A stretch of 64,000 nucleotides of DNA from Streptomyces griseoluteus. Its GTDB lineage: Bacteria; Actinomycetota; Actinomycetes; Streptomycetales; Streptomycetaceae. The position numbers were made by a program, and so were the translations under genes. The notes under the pieces are model-generated. The model ran no database searches and was not told the DNA's origin. It worked only from the letters and a program-made list of their open reading frames with translations. The stretch covers positions 62,001 to 126,000 of the forward strand of contig JOBE01000001.1 in the NCBI GenBank assembly GCA_000717735.1, written 5' to 3'. Positions 36,276 to 44,524 of the stretch are shown here, piece by piece. The first letter of the stretch is position 1, and every line of letters begins with the position of its first letter.

Positions 36276-37784
36276 TCAGTGCTCGCAGAGGGAGAACTCT
36301 CGCTCGTAGATCTGCTCGTTGTGTTCGTCGACGAAGAACTTGCGTTCCTGCATGAGCTGTTCGCGGTACTCCTTGGCCTGCTCGAGCGTCATGGTCGAGG
36401 TGTCGGACCAGGGCTGCTGCGGCGGCACGTCGGAGGTCGAGACGATCGTCTCCGACGGGTCGACCAGGAAGAACGCGAGGATCTTGCGGTGTCCCGGGCG
36501 GGTGGGGTCCGCGAGGCGGAACGAGCCGACGCGGTGCTGCAGGATGTTCGGGAACGCCAGGCAGCGGCCCTCCGGAGTCGATGCCGATCCCAGCAGCTGG
36601 TTCAGCGCGTCCTCGTTCTCCAGGCCGTAGACCTCGCGCATGCCGTTGTCGTCGTTCTGCTCGTAGCGCGGGTCGTCGACGGCCGTCCGGAAGCTCAGCA
36701 GGCTCTCGGTGATGTTCTCGCTGTCGTAGTAGTAGAGGCCGGTCGAGACGATCCGCTCGTTCACCATGCCCTCGACGTGCCAGGAACCGCCCGGGTACTC
36801 GGGGTCCTCCGGGGTGAGATGGATGGTGGCGAGCTTGACGATGACCTGGAGCCGGCGGCCGCGCAGGTCGACGCGGGCGGATGCGTCGGGCAGCTCGGGC
36901 GCGGTGAAGGCCGGGGCGTCCGGGACGACCGGGACGCGGTCCTCCCACCACGCGTCCATGGCGTCTTCCCACGCGCTGACGGCTTCGTCGTAGGCCGCCG
37001 GGTCGCTGAAGGAGTCTTCCTCCGGCTCCTCCGGCTCCGAGTCGTACCACCCGTAAGGATCGACGTCGATCCGCACGGGCCGCGGATGGCGCAGATCCGT
37101 CAGCACGTTCTCCAGCAGGGGGCGCATGCGCGCGAACAAGTCCGGGAGGACGGCGGCCAGTTCGTGGTGATCCTCGGGGTGGACGTTGTTGACGTACGAG
37201 CGGAAGGCGACGTCGCCGTCCTCACTGACGTCGACGTCCGTGGGCAGCCACTGGAACTTCTCCGAGAACTCGTACGCCGAGTAGCGGTCCGTCGGGTTCT
37301 TCCACGCCTCGTCGGGCACCCCGCTCACGCCCTTCACCAGGCAGAACAGTGAGGGATGCACCAGATCCAGGACCTGACCGTCGGATCCGGGATGCCAGTC
37401 CCGCTCCGCTTCGGGGACCTCTTCCAGGACCCGGACCGCGTCGCGCAGCCGGGACCTGAGCTTGTCGTCGACCAGCGAGTCGGACTGCCACACCCCGTCG
37501 ACGGCGGACACCTCGACGCCCGTCCGTCCGTCCCGCAGCCCGGCGTAGTGCACGAGTTCGTCAAGCACGTAGCGGACCTGCGCCTCGGTGAGGCCCTGGG
37601 CGACCGCCTCTTGGGTCCACCTGGCGACGATGTCGGCGTCGTTCATCTTATCGAACCACCCGGGCTTCGCCCGAATGACAGAGCCGCACTGGATCATCTC
37701 GAGTTCCCGCAGCGTCCGGGGTGTCGCGAGCGATATGGAACGGCTGGCGCGAAACGGCAGCGGGAAGGCAGACAGGCCGGTCAA
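36276..37784 (-). CDS. DUF4246 family protein
   Basis: A 502-aa soluble protein, acidic overall, matching DUF4246, a family abundant in fungi and sparse in bacteria. The N-terminus (RTLRELEMIQCGSVIRAKPGWFDKM) and the central GSWHVEGMVNE segment are diagnostic. The W-H-V-E motif plus a later His (PNILQHRVGSFRL) resemble an HxE...H iron site of a 2-oxoglutarate oxygenase-like fold; that is inference. The start is TTG 37784, supported by family similarity before the first ATG. No operon partner. Confidence 0.75.
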   Translation of the reverse strand: MTGLSAFPLPFRASRSISLATPRTLRELEMIQCGSVIRAKPGWFDKMNDADIVARWTQEAVAQGLTEAQVRYVLDELVHYAGLRDGRTGVEVSAVDGVWQSDSLVDDKLRSRLRDAVRVLEEVPEAERDWHPGSDGQVLDLVHPSLFCLVKGVSGVPDEAWKNPTDRYSAYEFSEKFQWLPTDVDVSEDGDVAFRSYVNNVHPEDHHELAAVLPDLFARMRPLLENVLTDLRHPRPVRIDVDPYGWYDSEPEEPEEDSFSDPAAYDEAVSAWEDAMDAWWEDRVPVVPDAPAFTAPELPDASARVDLRGRRLQVIVKLATIHLTPEDPEYPGGSWHVEGMVNERIVSTGLYYYDSENITESLLSFRTAVDDPRYEQNDDNGMREVYGLENEDALNQLLGSASTPEGRCLAFPNILQHRVGSFRLADPTRPGHRKILAFFLVDPSETIVSTSDVPPQQPWSDTSTMTLEQAKEYREQLMQERKFFVDEHNEQIYEREFSLCEH

Positions 37785-38012
37785 TTCTCTTGATCCTCAC
37801 AGTCGGTGTGCGGTGGCGGGAAGAATACGTGAGCGGACTGACACCGCGTCCGAGGTCCGCGCGGTGTCCGGTTCACGCCCATCGGAGGCCGGGGAGGGCG
37901 AGGGGGATGCGAGGGTTGCGGGGCAGGGACGAGGTGGCGGTCCCGAGCGCGATGCGACCGGGCGGATACGGCGACGCGCGCCGGAACCGCCCGACTCAGG
38001 GAGGTTGGGTCC

Positions 38013-38468
38013 ATGAAGTCGACGAAGATCGCGGCACTGATCGCGGCGTCAGGCATTCTGACGCTGTCCGCATGCGGGGGCGCTTCCGGCGGCGCGGAGG
38101 AGATCTCCACCACCGGAACCGACCCGAAGATCATCGTCCATGACCTGTCGGTGGCTCCCGGCATGACACTGAAGGGGCGTCTGGCCTCCCTGCCGGACGG
38201 CTCGTGCCTGGTCGTCACAGGCGAACGCGCGGGCGAGAAGTTCACGGCCTCTCCCCTCTGGCCCAAGGGCGCCGAGCCGACGCTGTCCGACGGAAAGCGC
38301 GGGGTGAACGTGCCGGGCTTCGGGACCATCTGGGAAGGCGACAGCATCGTCGCGGCGGGAAGCTACTGGGAGGCCGGCGACAAGAGGACGGACGGCGTCG
38401 AGATGAACGCGCCCTGCCTGGCCGAAGACGGTTTCATCGTCTTCAACCGCGACTCGTTCCAGTCCTGA
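38013..38468 (+). CDS. Small lipoprotein, unknown function
   Basis: A 151-aa exported lipoprotein. The signal ends in LTLSAC (Cys21). The rest is a compact beta-rich domain with two further Cys (DGSCLVV, NAPCLAE) that may pair. ATG 38013 has a GGGAGG box. The 228 bp upstream, shared with the divergent DUF4246 gene, hold only promoter space. No family recognised. Confidence 0.7.
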   Translation: MKSTKIAALIAASGILTLSACGGASGGAEEISTTGTDPKIIVHDLSVAPGMTLKGRLASLPDGSCLVVTGERAGEKFTASPLWPKGAEPTLSDGKRGVNVPGFGTIWEGDSIVAAGSYWEAGDKRTDGVEMNAPCLAEDGFIVFNRDSFQS

Positions 38469-38562
38469 CGACGGGTGGCCCGCCCCCGGGCGCTCGCCGT
38501 CGGCGCCGGGGCGGCGACTGGGTTGGCGTGCGGGGCCTGCGGAAGCGGGTAACGTCTTTGTC

Positions 38563-38778
38563 GTGACCGACAGCAAGAACATCAACAACCCCGTGGGCCA
38601 GGGCGGCGGACAGCGCAAGAAGCTGTCCCGCGCCGAGCGGCAGAACAACGGTCCGCACCGCAACCTCGACCGCCAGAACGCCGCCGACCGGAAGGCGGAG
38701 CTGGTGCGCAAGATGCGCGAGAAGGCGGCCGCGGCCGGGGGCGCCGGGCAGGCGGGCGACGACACCGCACAGAGCTGA
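38563..38778 (+). CDS. DUF6243-like small protein
   Basis: A 71-aa, highly charged, probably disordered cytosolic protein. The segment GGGQRKKLSRAERQNN is the hallmark of a streptomycete family I know as DUF6243. Function unknown. The start is GTG 38563; a weak ribosome site is seen. It is followed by a strong terminator. Confidence 0.7.
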   Translation: MTDSKNINNPVGQGGGQRKKLSRAERQNNGPHRNLDRQNAADRKAELVRKMREKAAAAGGAGQAGDDTAQS

Positions 38779-38813
38779 CGCACCGCCGCCGCAGGGCGGC
38801 GGCACCGCACGGG

Positions 38814-38850
38814 GCAGGGCCCGGACCGCGACACGCGGCCCGGGCCCTGC
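38814..38850. terminator. Hairpin terminator between convergent genes
   Basis: A perfect 11-bp stem GCAGGGCCCGG / CCGGGCCCTGC with a 15-base loop that can pair further, located between the DUF6243-like gene and the convergent GNAT gene. Confidence 0.7.
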
Positions 38851-38894
38851 TGCCGTACGCGGGGGCGATCCCGCGTCGGTCGGAGCGATGCGCG

Positions 38895-39794
38895 TCAGAC
38901 CGCTCCGGCCGCCGGGTGGAAGTTGAGCCGTTCCCTGACGACGGGGAAGCCGGCCCTGGCGAAGTTCGCGGCCATCGGGAAGTTGCCCTGGTCCGTCGCC
39001 GCGGTGACGAACTCCGCGCCCTCCTCGACCAGGAGGTGGGTGCACTCCGCGAGGAGGTCGTAGGCGTAACCGCGACCGCGCTGTTCCGGTACGACCCCGA
39101 TGAAGCCGATGGTCGGTCCCGAGGGGTTGTGGGCAGGGATGTGGATGCCGACCAGGTCGCCCTCCGGCGTGTGCGCCGTCTGCCACCACTCCCGTGGCGA
39201 CGGGCACCAGTGGAAGAAGTCGAGCTCCTCCTGGGCGGCCTTGTCGAGGCCGCCCTCCTCCATGGCCCTCAGCGCGTGGGCGTCCAGGGTGACGGAGTGG
39301 ATGCGGCGCAACGCGTCGAAGAACACGCCGTCGTCGGCCTCGGCGCCGAACCGCAGGCGTCCGGGCCGCTCGGGCAGGCCGCGCTCCGGGGTCCAGCGGT
39401 ACAGGAAGCGTTCCACCAGGAGCTCGTACCCCGCGGCTCGCGCGGCGGCGAAGCGCGCCTCGGCGGCGGCACGCAGGTCGGCCCGCTCCCGCCAGCCGCC
39501 GGGCAGGTTGATCTCGAGCTCGACCTGCCAGGGGGCGGAGCGCAGGAGCGCGGCCCCGGCCTCCTCCTCGCCCTCGGCCACGTCGAACCAGTTGATGTTG
39601 ACGGGCTCCGAGTCGTCGGGGCCGCCCCACCAGGCGCCGCGTGCGACGACCTCGCCGTCGCGCAGGGCGACGCGCTTCCAGTCGGCGCGGAACCGGGTGC
39701 GCCGATGGCCCTCACGGGCGCCCAGGGGGTCGGGAAGTGCGTCGAAGAGATGGACGTCGCTCGCGGAGAGCGCGCGGATGACCGGATCGGTCAT
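38895..39794 (-). CDS. GNAT family N-acetyltransferase (two-lobed)
   Basis: A 299-aa protein, paralogue of the GNAT at 15618. The C-terminal lobe has IGFIGVVPEQRGRGYAYDLL (acetyl-CoA loop) and TDQGNFPMAANFARAGF; CPSPREWWQ before it matches SSPREWWQ of the other. ATG 39794 has a perfect GGAGGA box. Substrate unknown. Confidence 0.82.
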   Translation of the reverse strand: MTDPVIRALSASDVHLFDALPDPLGAREGHRRTRFRADWKRVALRDGEVVARGAWWGGPDDSEPVNINWFDVAEGEEEAGAALLRSAPWQVELEINLPGGWRERADLRAAAEARFAAARAAGYELLVERFLYRWTPERGLPERPGRLRFGAEADDGVFFDALRRIHSVTLDAHALRAMEEGGLDKAAQEELDFFHWCPSPREWWQTAHTPEGDLVGIHIPAHNPSGPTIGFIGVVPEQRGRGYAYDLLAECTHLLVEEGAEFVTAATDQGNFPMAANFARAGFPVVRERLNFHPAAGAV

Positions 39795-40022
39795 GGATTC
39801 CTCCGGTAAACAGGCTGCTGGAAGCGCCCCCGGTCAGAACTCGCGAACCACGCCGGGACAGCGATGAAGGGAGCGCTGGAAAGGTGTGAACCGCACGGCA
39901 CTCGCCTCCTTCCATCCGTCTCAGGGCGTGGAGCCACACAGTAGGTGATCTTCCGCGGGCCCGTCCACGGGTTTCGGGTTAATCGGTGGAGCCGCCGCCG
40001 GCGTGCTGCCAGGGTGAGGCGC

Positions 40023-41396
40023 ATGCCGTCGCACCCCATGGAGGAACCACTGCGCCAGTTGTACGCCTCGCTCCGGCTCCGCAAGCGCCCCGAGGACATC
40101 GCCCAGCTGATCCAGGACCTGTACACCGCCCGTGGGATCACGCCCGACGCGGCGACCGCGGCCGCGCTCGAGAAGGCCGCCGCGCACTCGCTGAGCCGGA
40201 TGTGGCACGGGTACACCTCGATGCTGGAGGACTTCGCACGGCCCGTCGGCGCGCAGCGCCAGCTCGGGCGGGCCGCGAGCCTCTTCGCCACCGTGCCCGA
40301 CCTCCCCGAGGCGGCAGGCGAGGACCCCGCCGAGATCGAGGCCGTGATCCGGCGGGCCGGCGAGGAGATCCGGCGGCAGTACGGCGAGAACGACTTCGGC
40401 CTCGACCGGCTGAACCGGGAGGAGAGGGCCGAGGCCGGCATCGGCGACCTCTCCAAGCGCCAGTACAACAAGCGGTTCCGGCTGCTGCGGCGGATGGAGG
40501 CCAAGCTGGCCCGGCTCCTCCACGAGCAGCGCCGGTACGAGGTCGTCGTCACGGGAAAGGGCGCGCTGGCGCACGCCCTGCCGTACGAGCTGTTCGCCGA
40601 CGACCCGGACACGGCGGCCTTCATCGCGTACCTCACCGCCCGCGCGCACATGCGCAGCATCTTCACGAACGGCAGGCAGCGCAGGCCGTACGACGAGGTC
40701 GCGGACGCGCTCTTCCAGCGGCTGCGCGCGGCGGAGGGGCGGACGAACTGGTACGCGGTGGCGCACGTGCACCCCACGGCCGAGGTCCTCGGGCACCTGT
40801 CGGACGACGCGCTGGTCCGGCTCCTCGTCCGCTGGAACCGGTTCCTGCGCGAGGTCGCCGAGCTGCTCGAGGACGCCTGGAACCGCTCCTCCATCGAGGC
40901 CGCGAGCATGATCGTGCGGCGCGGCGACGACTCGTCGACCTGGAACCAGGCGGCGCAGGCCTGGAGCACCGCCCGGGCCCACTGGTTCGCCCTGATGACC
41001 GAGCTGGGTCAGCAGGAGGTCCTGGACCGGGTGTGTCCGGGCAAGGTGCCGCGGCTGATGGCGGCGGACGTGGCGTACTGGCACCGCAGGAGCGGCGGGG
41101 GCCTGCACCCCGACACGTACGTGTGGTCGGACCTGCCCCGGCCGTGGGAGGTCCTGCGCGGGGAGGCGGAGTGCCCGCGCTCGCTGGTCGCGTCGGTCTG
41201 CAAGCGGTACGGCGTGGACCCGGTGGCGGGCGGCTGGACGGCGCCGCGGCCGGCGGCGGAGGCCGTCGGGTTCCGCCGTACACCGGAACTGGTGCACGGC
41301 GTGGCGGTGGCCGACCCGCTGATGGCGAGCGCGCTGCGGTCCGCGGGCGTGTTCTCGGGGAAGGGACAGCGGGCCGCGGCGGCCGAATGGATGTGA
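40023..41396 (+). CDS. Conserved hypothetical protein, mainly helical
   Basis: A 457-aa soluble protein with no signal or span. The N-terminal 60 residues (LRLRKRPEDIAQLIQDLYTARG) resemble a short helical DNA-binding or oligomerisation module seen at the start of some streptomycete proteins. The rest is rich in Arg, Ala and Glu with KRQYNKRFRLLRRMEAKLARLL, probably a helical bundle. It does not match an enzyme I know. ATG 40023 has a GGTGAGG box. It stands alone, directly before the tRNA-like gene. Confidence 0.65.
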   Translation: MPSHPMEEPLRQLYASLRLRKRPEDIAQLIQDLYTARGITPDAATAAALEKAAAHSLSRMWHGYTSMLEDFARPVGAQRQLGRAASLFATVPDLPEAAGEDPAEIEAVIRRAGEEIRRQYGENDFGLDRLNREERAEAGIGDLSKRQYNKRFRLLRRMEAKLARLLHEQRRYEVVVTGKGALAHALPYELFADDPDTAAFIAYLTARAHMRSIFTNGRQRRPYDEVADALFQRLRAAEGRTNWYAVAHVHPTAEVLGHLSDDALVRLLVRWNRFLREVAELLEDAWNRSSIEAASMIVRRGDDSSTWNQAAQAWSTARAHWFALMTELGQQEVLDRVCPGKVPRLMAADVAYWHRRSGGGLHPDTYVWSDLPRPWEVLRGEAECPRSLVASVCKRYGVDPVAGGWTAPRPAAEAVGFRRTPELVHGVAVADPLMASALRSAGVFSGKGQRAAAAEWM

Positions 41397-41456
41397 GGGG
41401 CACGCCGGATAAATCGATTGCCCGGGACGACACGGCCGTCGGAGAATCGCGACGGC

Positions 41457-41529
41457 GACAAGGAAGCTCTGCGGAGGAGCGCCCGGCTCGATCTCCGGGT
41501 GGACGTAGGTTCGAATCCTGCCCTTGTCG
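41457..41529 (+). tRNA. Atypical tRNA-like gene with an 8-base anticodon loop
   Basis: A 73-nt cloverleaf is visible by hand: acceptor GACAAGG/CCTTGTC (7 bp, extendable by three more), D arm GCTC/GAGC with loop TGCGGAG, anticodon stem CCCGG/CCGGG, variable loop TGGAC, T arm GTAGG/CCTGC with the invariant loop TTCGAAT. The anticodon loop CTCGATCT has eight bases instead of seven, so identity is unclear (CGA after U33 would read Ser codons, but tRNA-Ser has a long variable arm). Position 8 is A, not U. CCA is not encoded. It may be a non-standard or decayed tRNA, or a tRNA-like RNA. Confidence 0.6.
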
Positions 41530-41594
41530 CCGCTGACTTTCGCGACTTCTTCGCCCGCTCCTGACGTGAAACACCGTCGTGTGATGCTGCACCC

Positions 41595-41865
41595 GTGAAC
41601 GGTGACGGGACAGGTGTGCAGGCCCCGGTGGTGCGGTGGGGTGATCCGTATGAGGCGCTCGCGGCTCTGGAGGGTGCCGTGCCCGGGCTGCTCGCGCTGC
41701 GCGGGGGCGCAGCGGGTCGCGTCGACTGGGCCGTGGTCGAGCGGGGGCTCGGGACGGCGTTGCCGGGGGACTTCAAGCTGCTCGCGGAGGTGTATCCGCC
41801 TCTGCTCTTCGGCGACTACCTGTCGTTCTGGACTCCGCGCCCCGGTGCGGAGGAGGCGTGGGTGA
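41595..41865 (+). pseudogene. Truncated SMI1/KNR4-like gene
   Basis: From GTG 41595 the frame encodes about 90 residues: VDWAVVERGLGTALPGDFKLLAEVYPP and LFGDYLSFWTPRPG, the N-terminal half of an SMI1/KNR4-type domain, a family common among immunity proteins. After about 41865 the reading frame becomes low-quality Gly/Arg/Ser sequence that runs into msrB on the other strand. The second half of the domain is missing, so this is a truncated remnant. Confidence 0.6.
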
Positions 41866-41933
41866 AGGCCAGCCCTTCAGCCCTGGGGGCTTCCCCCGGT
41901 TCGACCCGAGGTCGTGGCTGTCGGCGGGGGCAC

Positions 41934-41960
41934 GGGCGGGGAAGCGTAGGCTCCCCGCCC
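41934..41960. terminator. Hairpin terminator after msrB
   Basis: GGGCGGGGA / TCCCCGCCC, a perfect 9-bp stem with 9-base loop, 8 bp beyond the msrB stop. On the minus strand it ends the murC-msrB operon. Confidence 0.7.
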
Positions 41961-41968
41961 TTTCGCCC

Positions 41969-42376
41969 TCAGCTCTCCTGCGGCTCCAGTCGCAGCGAGA
42001 TCGAGTTGATGCAGTACCGCTGGTCCGTCGGGGTGGGGTAGCCCTCACCCTCGAAGACGTGGCCGAGGTGCGAGCCGCAGCGGGAGCAGCGGACCTCGGT
42101 GCGGAGCATGCCGTGGGAGCGGTCCTCGATCAGTTCGACGGCGGAGCTGTCCTTCGGGTCGAAGAAGGACGGCCAGCCGCAGTGGGACTCGAACTTCTCG
42201 TTCGACGTGAACAGCTCCGCGCCGCAGGCCCGGCACGAGTAGACGCCCTTGGTCTTCGTGTCGGTGTACTCACCGCGGAAGGCGGGCTCGGTGCCGGCCT
42301 GGCGCAGGACCTGGTACTCCGCCGGGGTCAGCTCGGCGCGCCACTGCTCGTCCGGCTTCTCGACCTCGTACGACAT
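41969..42376 (-). CDS. msrB: Peptide-methionine (R)-S-oxide reductase MsrB
   Basis: A 135-aa cytosolic repair enzyme that reduces methionine-R-sulfoxide. Zinc Cys pairs (C48/C51 and C97/C100), HCGWPSF and the catalytic Cys122 (RYCINS) are all present. ATG 42376 has a GAGGAG box. It starts 10 bp after the murC stop, so the two are one operon. Confidence 0.96.
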   Translation of the reverse strand: MSYEVEKPDEQWRAELTPAEYQVLRQAGTEPAFRGEYTDTKTKGVYSCRACGAELFTSNEKFESHCGWPSFFDPKDSSAVELIEDRSHGMLRTEVRCSRCGSHLGHVFEGEGYPTPTDQRYCINSISLRLEPQES

Positions 42377-42386
42377 CGTTCGCTCC

Positions 42387-43787
42387 TCAGTTCGCCTCGA
42401 TGTGGGCGAGGATCTTCGGACCAAGGTCCGTGACGTCGCCCGCGCCCATCGTGAGAACGAGATCGCCGGGGCCGGCCATTCCCGCCACGACCTGCGGCAC
42501 CGTGGCCGCGTCGGCGGAGGAGACGGCCGTCACGTCGGCGCCCGCCTTCCGCGCGGCGGCGATGATCAGCTCGCTGGTGATGCCGGGGATCGGGTCCTCG
42601 CGGGCCGGGTAGATGTCGAGGACGACGGACGCGTCGGCGAGGGCCAGCGCGTCGCCCATCTCCTTGCCCAGCTCCTGGGTGCGGGAGAAGAGGTGCGGCT
42701 GGAAGACGACGAGGAGCCGGGAGGCTCCGGCGGCGCCCCGCATGGCCTCCAGGTCGGCGGTCATCTCGGTGGGGTGGTGCGCGTACGAGTCGATGACCTG
42801 GACGCCCTTGGCCTCGCCCTTGAGCTGGAGGCGGCGGCCGACGCCGGTGTAGGCGGTGAGGGCCTGGGCCAGCTCGGCCGGGTCGATGCCGACGCGGGCG
42901 CCCGCGGCGAGGGCCGCGGCGGCGTTGTGGGCGTAGTGGCGGCCGGGGACGGAGACGGTGAAGGTGTGCTCGACGCCGTCGAGGGCGACCGTCACCTCGC
43001 TCTTCATCCCGTTGGGGACGATCTTGAGGATGCGGGCGTCGGAGCCCTCGGTCTCGCCGACCGTGACGATCTCCAGGCCCTCGCGGTCCGCGACCCGGCG
43101 GGCCAGCTCGCGGGCGCCCGCGTGCTCGCCGACGACCAGGGTGCCGCCGGGGCGGATCTTGGCCGTGAAGGCCTCGAAGGACTCGTAGATCTCGTCCATG
43201 GAGGCGTAGTTCGCGTGGTGGTCCAGCTCGACGTTGAGGACGATCGCGACCTCGGGGTCGTACTTCTGGAAGCTGCGGTCGCTCTCGTCGGCCTCGGCGA
43301 CGAAGACCTCGCCCGCGCCGTGGAGGGCGTTGGTGCCGGGACCCGCGAGGTCGCCGCCGATGGCGTACGACGGGTCGAGGCCCAGTTCGGTGAGGGCGAC
43401 GGCCAGCATGGAGGTGGTCGTCGTCTTGCCGTGCGTGCCGGCGACGGCGATGGCGCGCAGGCCGTCCATGAGGGAGGCGAGCGCGTCCGAGCGGTGGACG
43501 ACGGGGATGCCGAGTTCGGCGGCGCGCGCCAGCTCGGGGTTGTCGGCGCGGATGGCGCTGGAGACGACGACGGCCGAGGCGTCGTCGGCGAGGTGCTCGG
43601 CGGCGTGGCCGATGTGCACCGTGGCGCCGAGGGCGCGCAGCGACTCGGCGGTCGCGGACTCCTTGGCGTCGCTGCCGGCGACCTTGGCGCCGCGCTGGGC
43701 GAGGATCTTCGCGATGCCCGACATTCCGGCACCGCCGATGCCGATGAAGTGCGGCCGTTCCATGGCGGCAGGGATGGCGGGTGCCAT
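42387..43787 (-). CDS. murC: UDP-N-acetylmuramate--L-alanine ligase MurC
   Basis: A 466-aa cytosolic ATP-dependent Mur ligase adding L-alanine to UDP-MurNAc in peptidoglycan synthesis. The N-terminal nucleotide fold has GIGGAGMSG, the ATPase P-loop is GTHGKTTTT (118-126), followed by ADESDRSF and the C-terminal domain with DSYAHHPTE. ATG 43787 with a GGGGAGAG box is preferred over upstream codons. It lies with msrB rather than in the main mur-fts cluster. Confidence 0.96.
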   Translation of the reverse strand: MAPAIPAAMERPHFIGIGGAGMSGIAKILAQRGAKVAGSDAKESATAESLRALGATVHIGHAAEHLADDASAVVVSSAIRADNPELARAAELGIPVVHRSDALASLMDGLRAIAVAGTHGKTTTTSMLAVALTELGLDPSYAIGGDLAGPGTNALHGAGEVFVAEADESDRSFQKYDPEVAIVLNVELDHHANYASMDEIYESFEAFTAKIRPGGTLVVGEHAGARELARRVADREGLEIVTVGETEGSDARILKIVPNGMKSEVTVALDGVEHTFTVSVPGRHYAHNAAAALAAGARVGIDPAELAQALTAYTGVGRRLQLKGEAKGVQVIDSYAHHPTEMTADLEAMRGAAGASRLLVVFQPHLFSRTQELGKEMGDALALADASVVLDIYPAREDPIPGITSELIIAAARKAGADVTAVSSADAATVPQVVAGMAGPGDLVLTMGAGDVTDLGPKILAHIEAN

Positions 43788-43823
43788 GCGGATCTCTCCC
43801 CGGGTGCGTTTCGTGCGTGGACA

Positions 43824-43849
43824 CACGTTTCATGCGTGCGTGAAACGTG
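43824..43849. promoter_or_regulatory. Inverted repeat upstream of murC
   Basis: CACGTTTCA / TGAAACGTG, perfect 9-bp arms, 8-bp spacer, 37-62 bp upstream of the murC start. Candidate operator or hairpin in the 5' region. The bound factor is unknown. Confidence 0.45.
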
Positions 43850-43904
43850 GAAGCCCCCAGCCTAGTGGCTGCCGTGGTGCGGCCCGGGGCACATCGGGTC
43901 CGAC

Positions 43905-43938
43905 CGGGTCCGCGCCCCCTGCACGGGGCGCGGACCCG
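43905..43938. terminator. Strong hairpin terminator
   Basis: A perfect 14-bp GC stem (CGGGTCCGCGCCCC and complement) with a 6-base loop, directly downstream of the minus-strand gene ending at 43948. Confidence 0.8.
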
Positions 43939-43947
43939 GCCCGCCCG

Positions 43948-44418
43948 TTACTCGCTGTGGGCGAAGAGCTTCAGGACGGGGACCCCGACCTTGTGGCGGG
44001 CCCGGGAGGCCCAGTCCCGGTGGAAGAACTCCTCCACGTAGTGCGGAGCGGTGAGCACGATCACCTCGTCCGCCTCCGATTCGTCGACCACCGCCTTCAT
44101 CTTGTTGAGCGGGTGGTCCTCGACGACCTGGCCGACCGCTTCGCAGCCGGCGTCTCTCAGGGCCTGGAGCGAGTGCTCCAGGGCCTGCTCGGCGGGGATC
44201 CGGGCCTCCTTGCCCTCCGGTTCCTCGCCCTCGCGGGTGGCTTCCTTCAGTTCGCCCATGGCCACGTCGTCGATGGCACGCAGCAGTACATCGGCCTGGT
44301 CACCACGCGGCTGCATCAGAACGATGAAGGACACGCCCTCGTCGCCGTGCAGCGTGGTGACGAACTCCACGTCGACGGACGTCAGGGGCTTCTCGATCAT
44401 CAGAACGCTTGTGAACAC
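43948..44418 (-). CDS. Conserved hypothetical protein
   Basis: A 156-aa soluble protein. It begins FTSVLMIEKPLTSVDVEFV, contains IVLMQPRGDQADVLLRAIDD and a C-terminal half (ADEVIVLTAPHYVEEFFHRDWASRARHKVGVPVLKLF, read by position) that resembles the ends of universal-stress-like alpha/beta folds. I cannot assign a function. The GTG start at 44418 has GAAGGG 8 bp upstream. It ends at a strong terminator. Confidence 0.65.
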   Translation of the reverse strand: MFTSVLMIEKPLTSVDVEFVTTLHGDEGVSFIVLMQPRGDQADVLLRAIDDVAMGELKEATREGEEPEGKEARIPAEQALEHSLQALRDAGCEAVGQVVEDHPLNKMKAVVDESEADEVIVLTAPHYVEEFFHRDWASRARHKVGVPVLKLFAHSE

Positions 44419-44524
44419 CTCAGGAGCCCTTCTGCGGAAACCATCCTTCCCCGTGCCCGCACGGGGTCTGCGACAGTAAGTGTGCCCAGCGGACGGTAAG
44501 CGGAACGACAAATTCCGCCGATTG

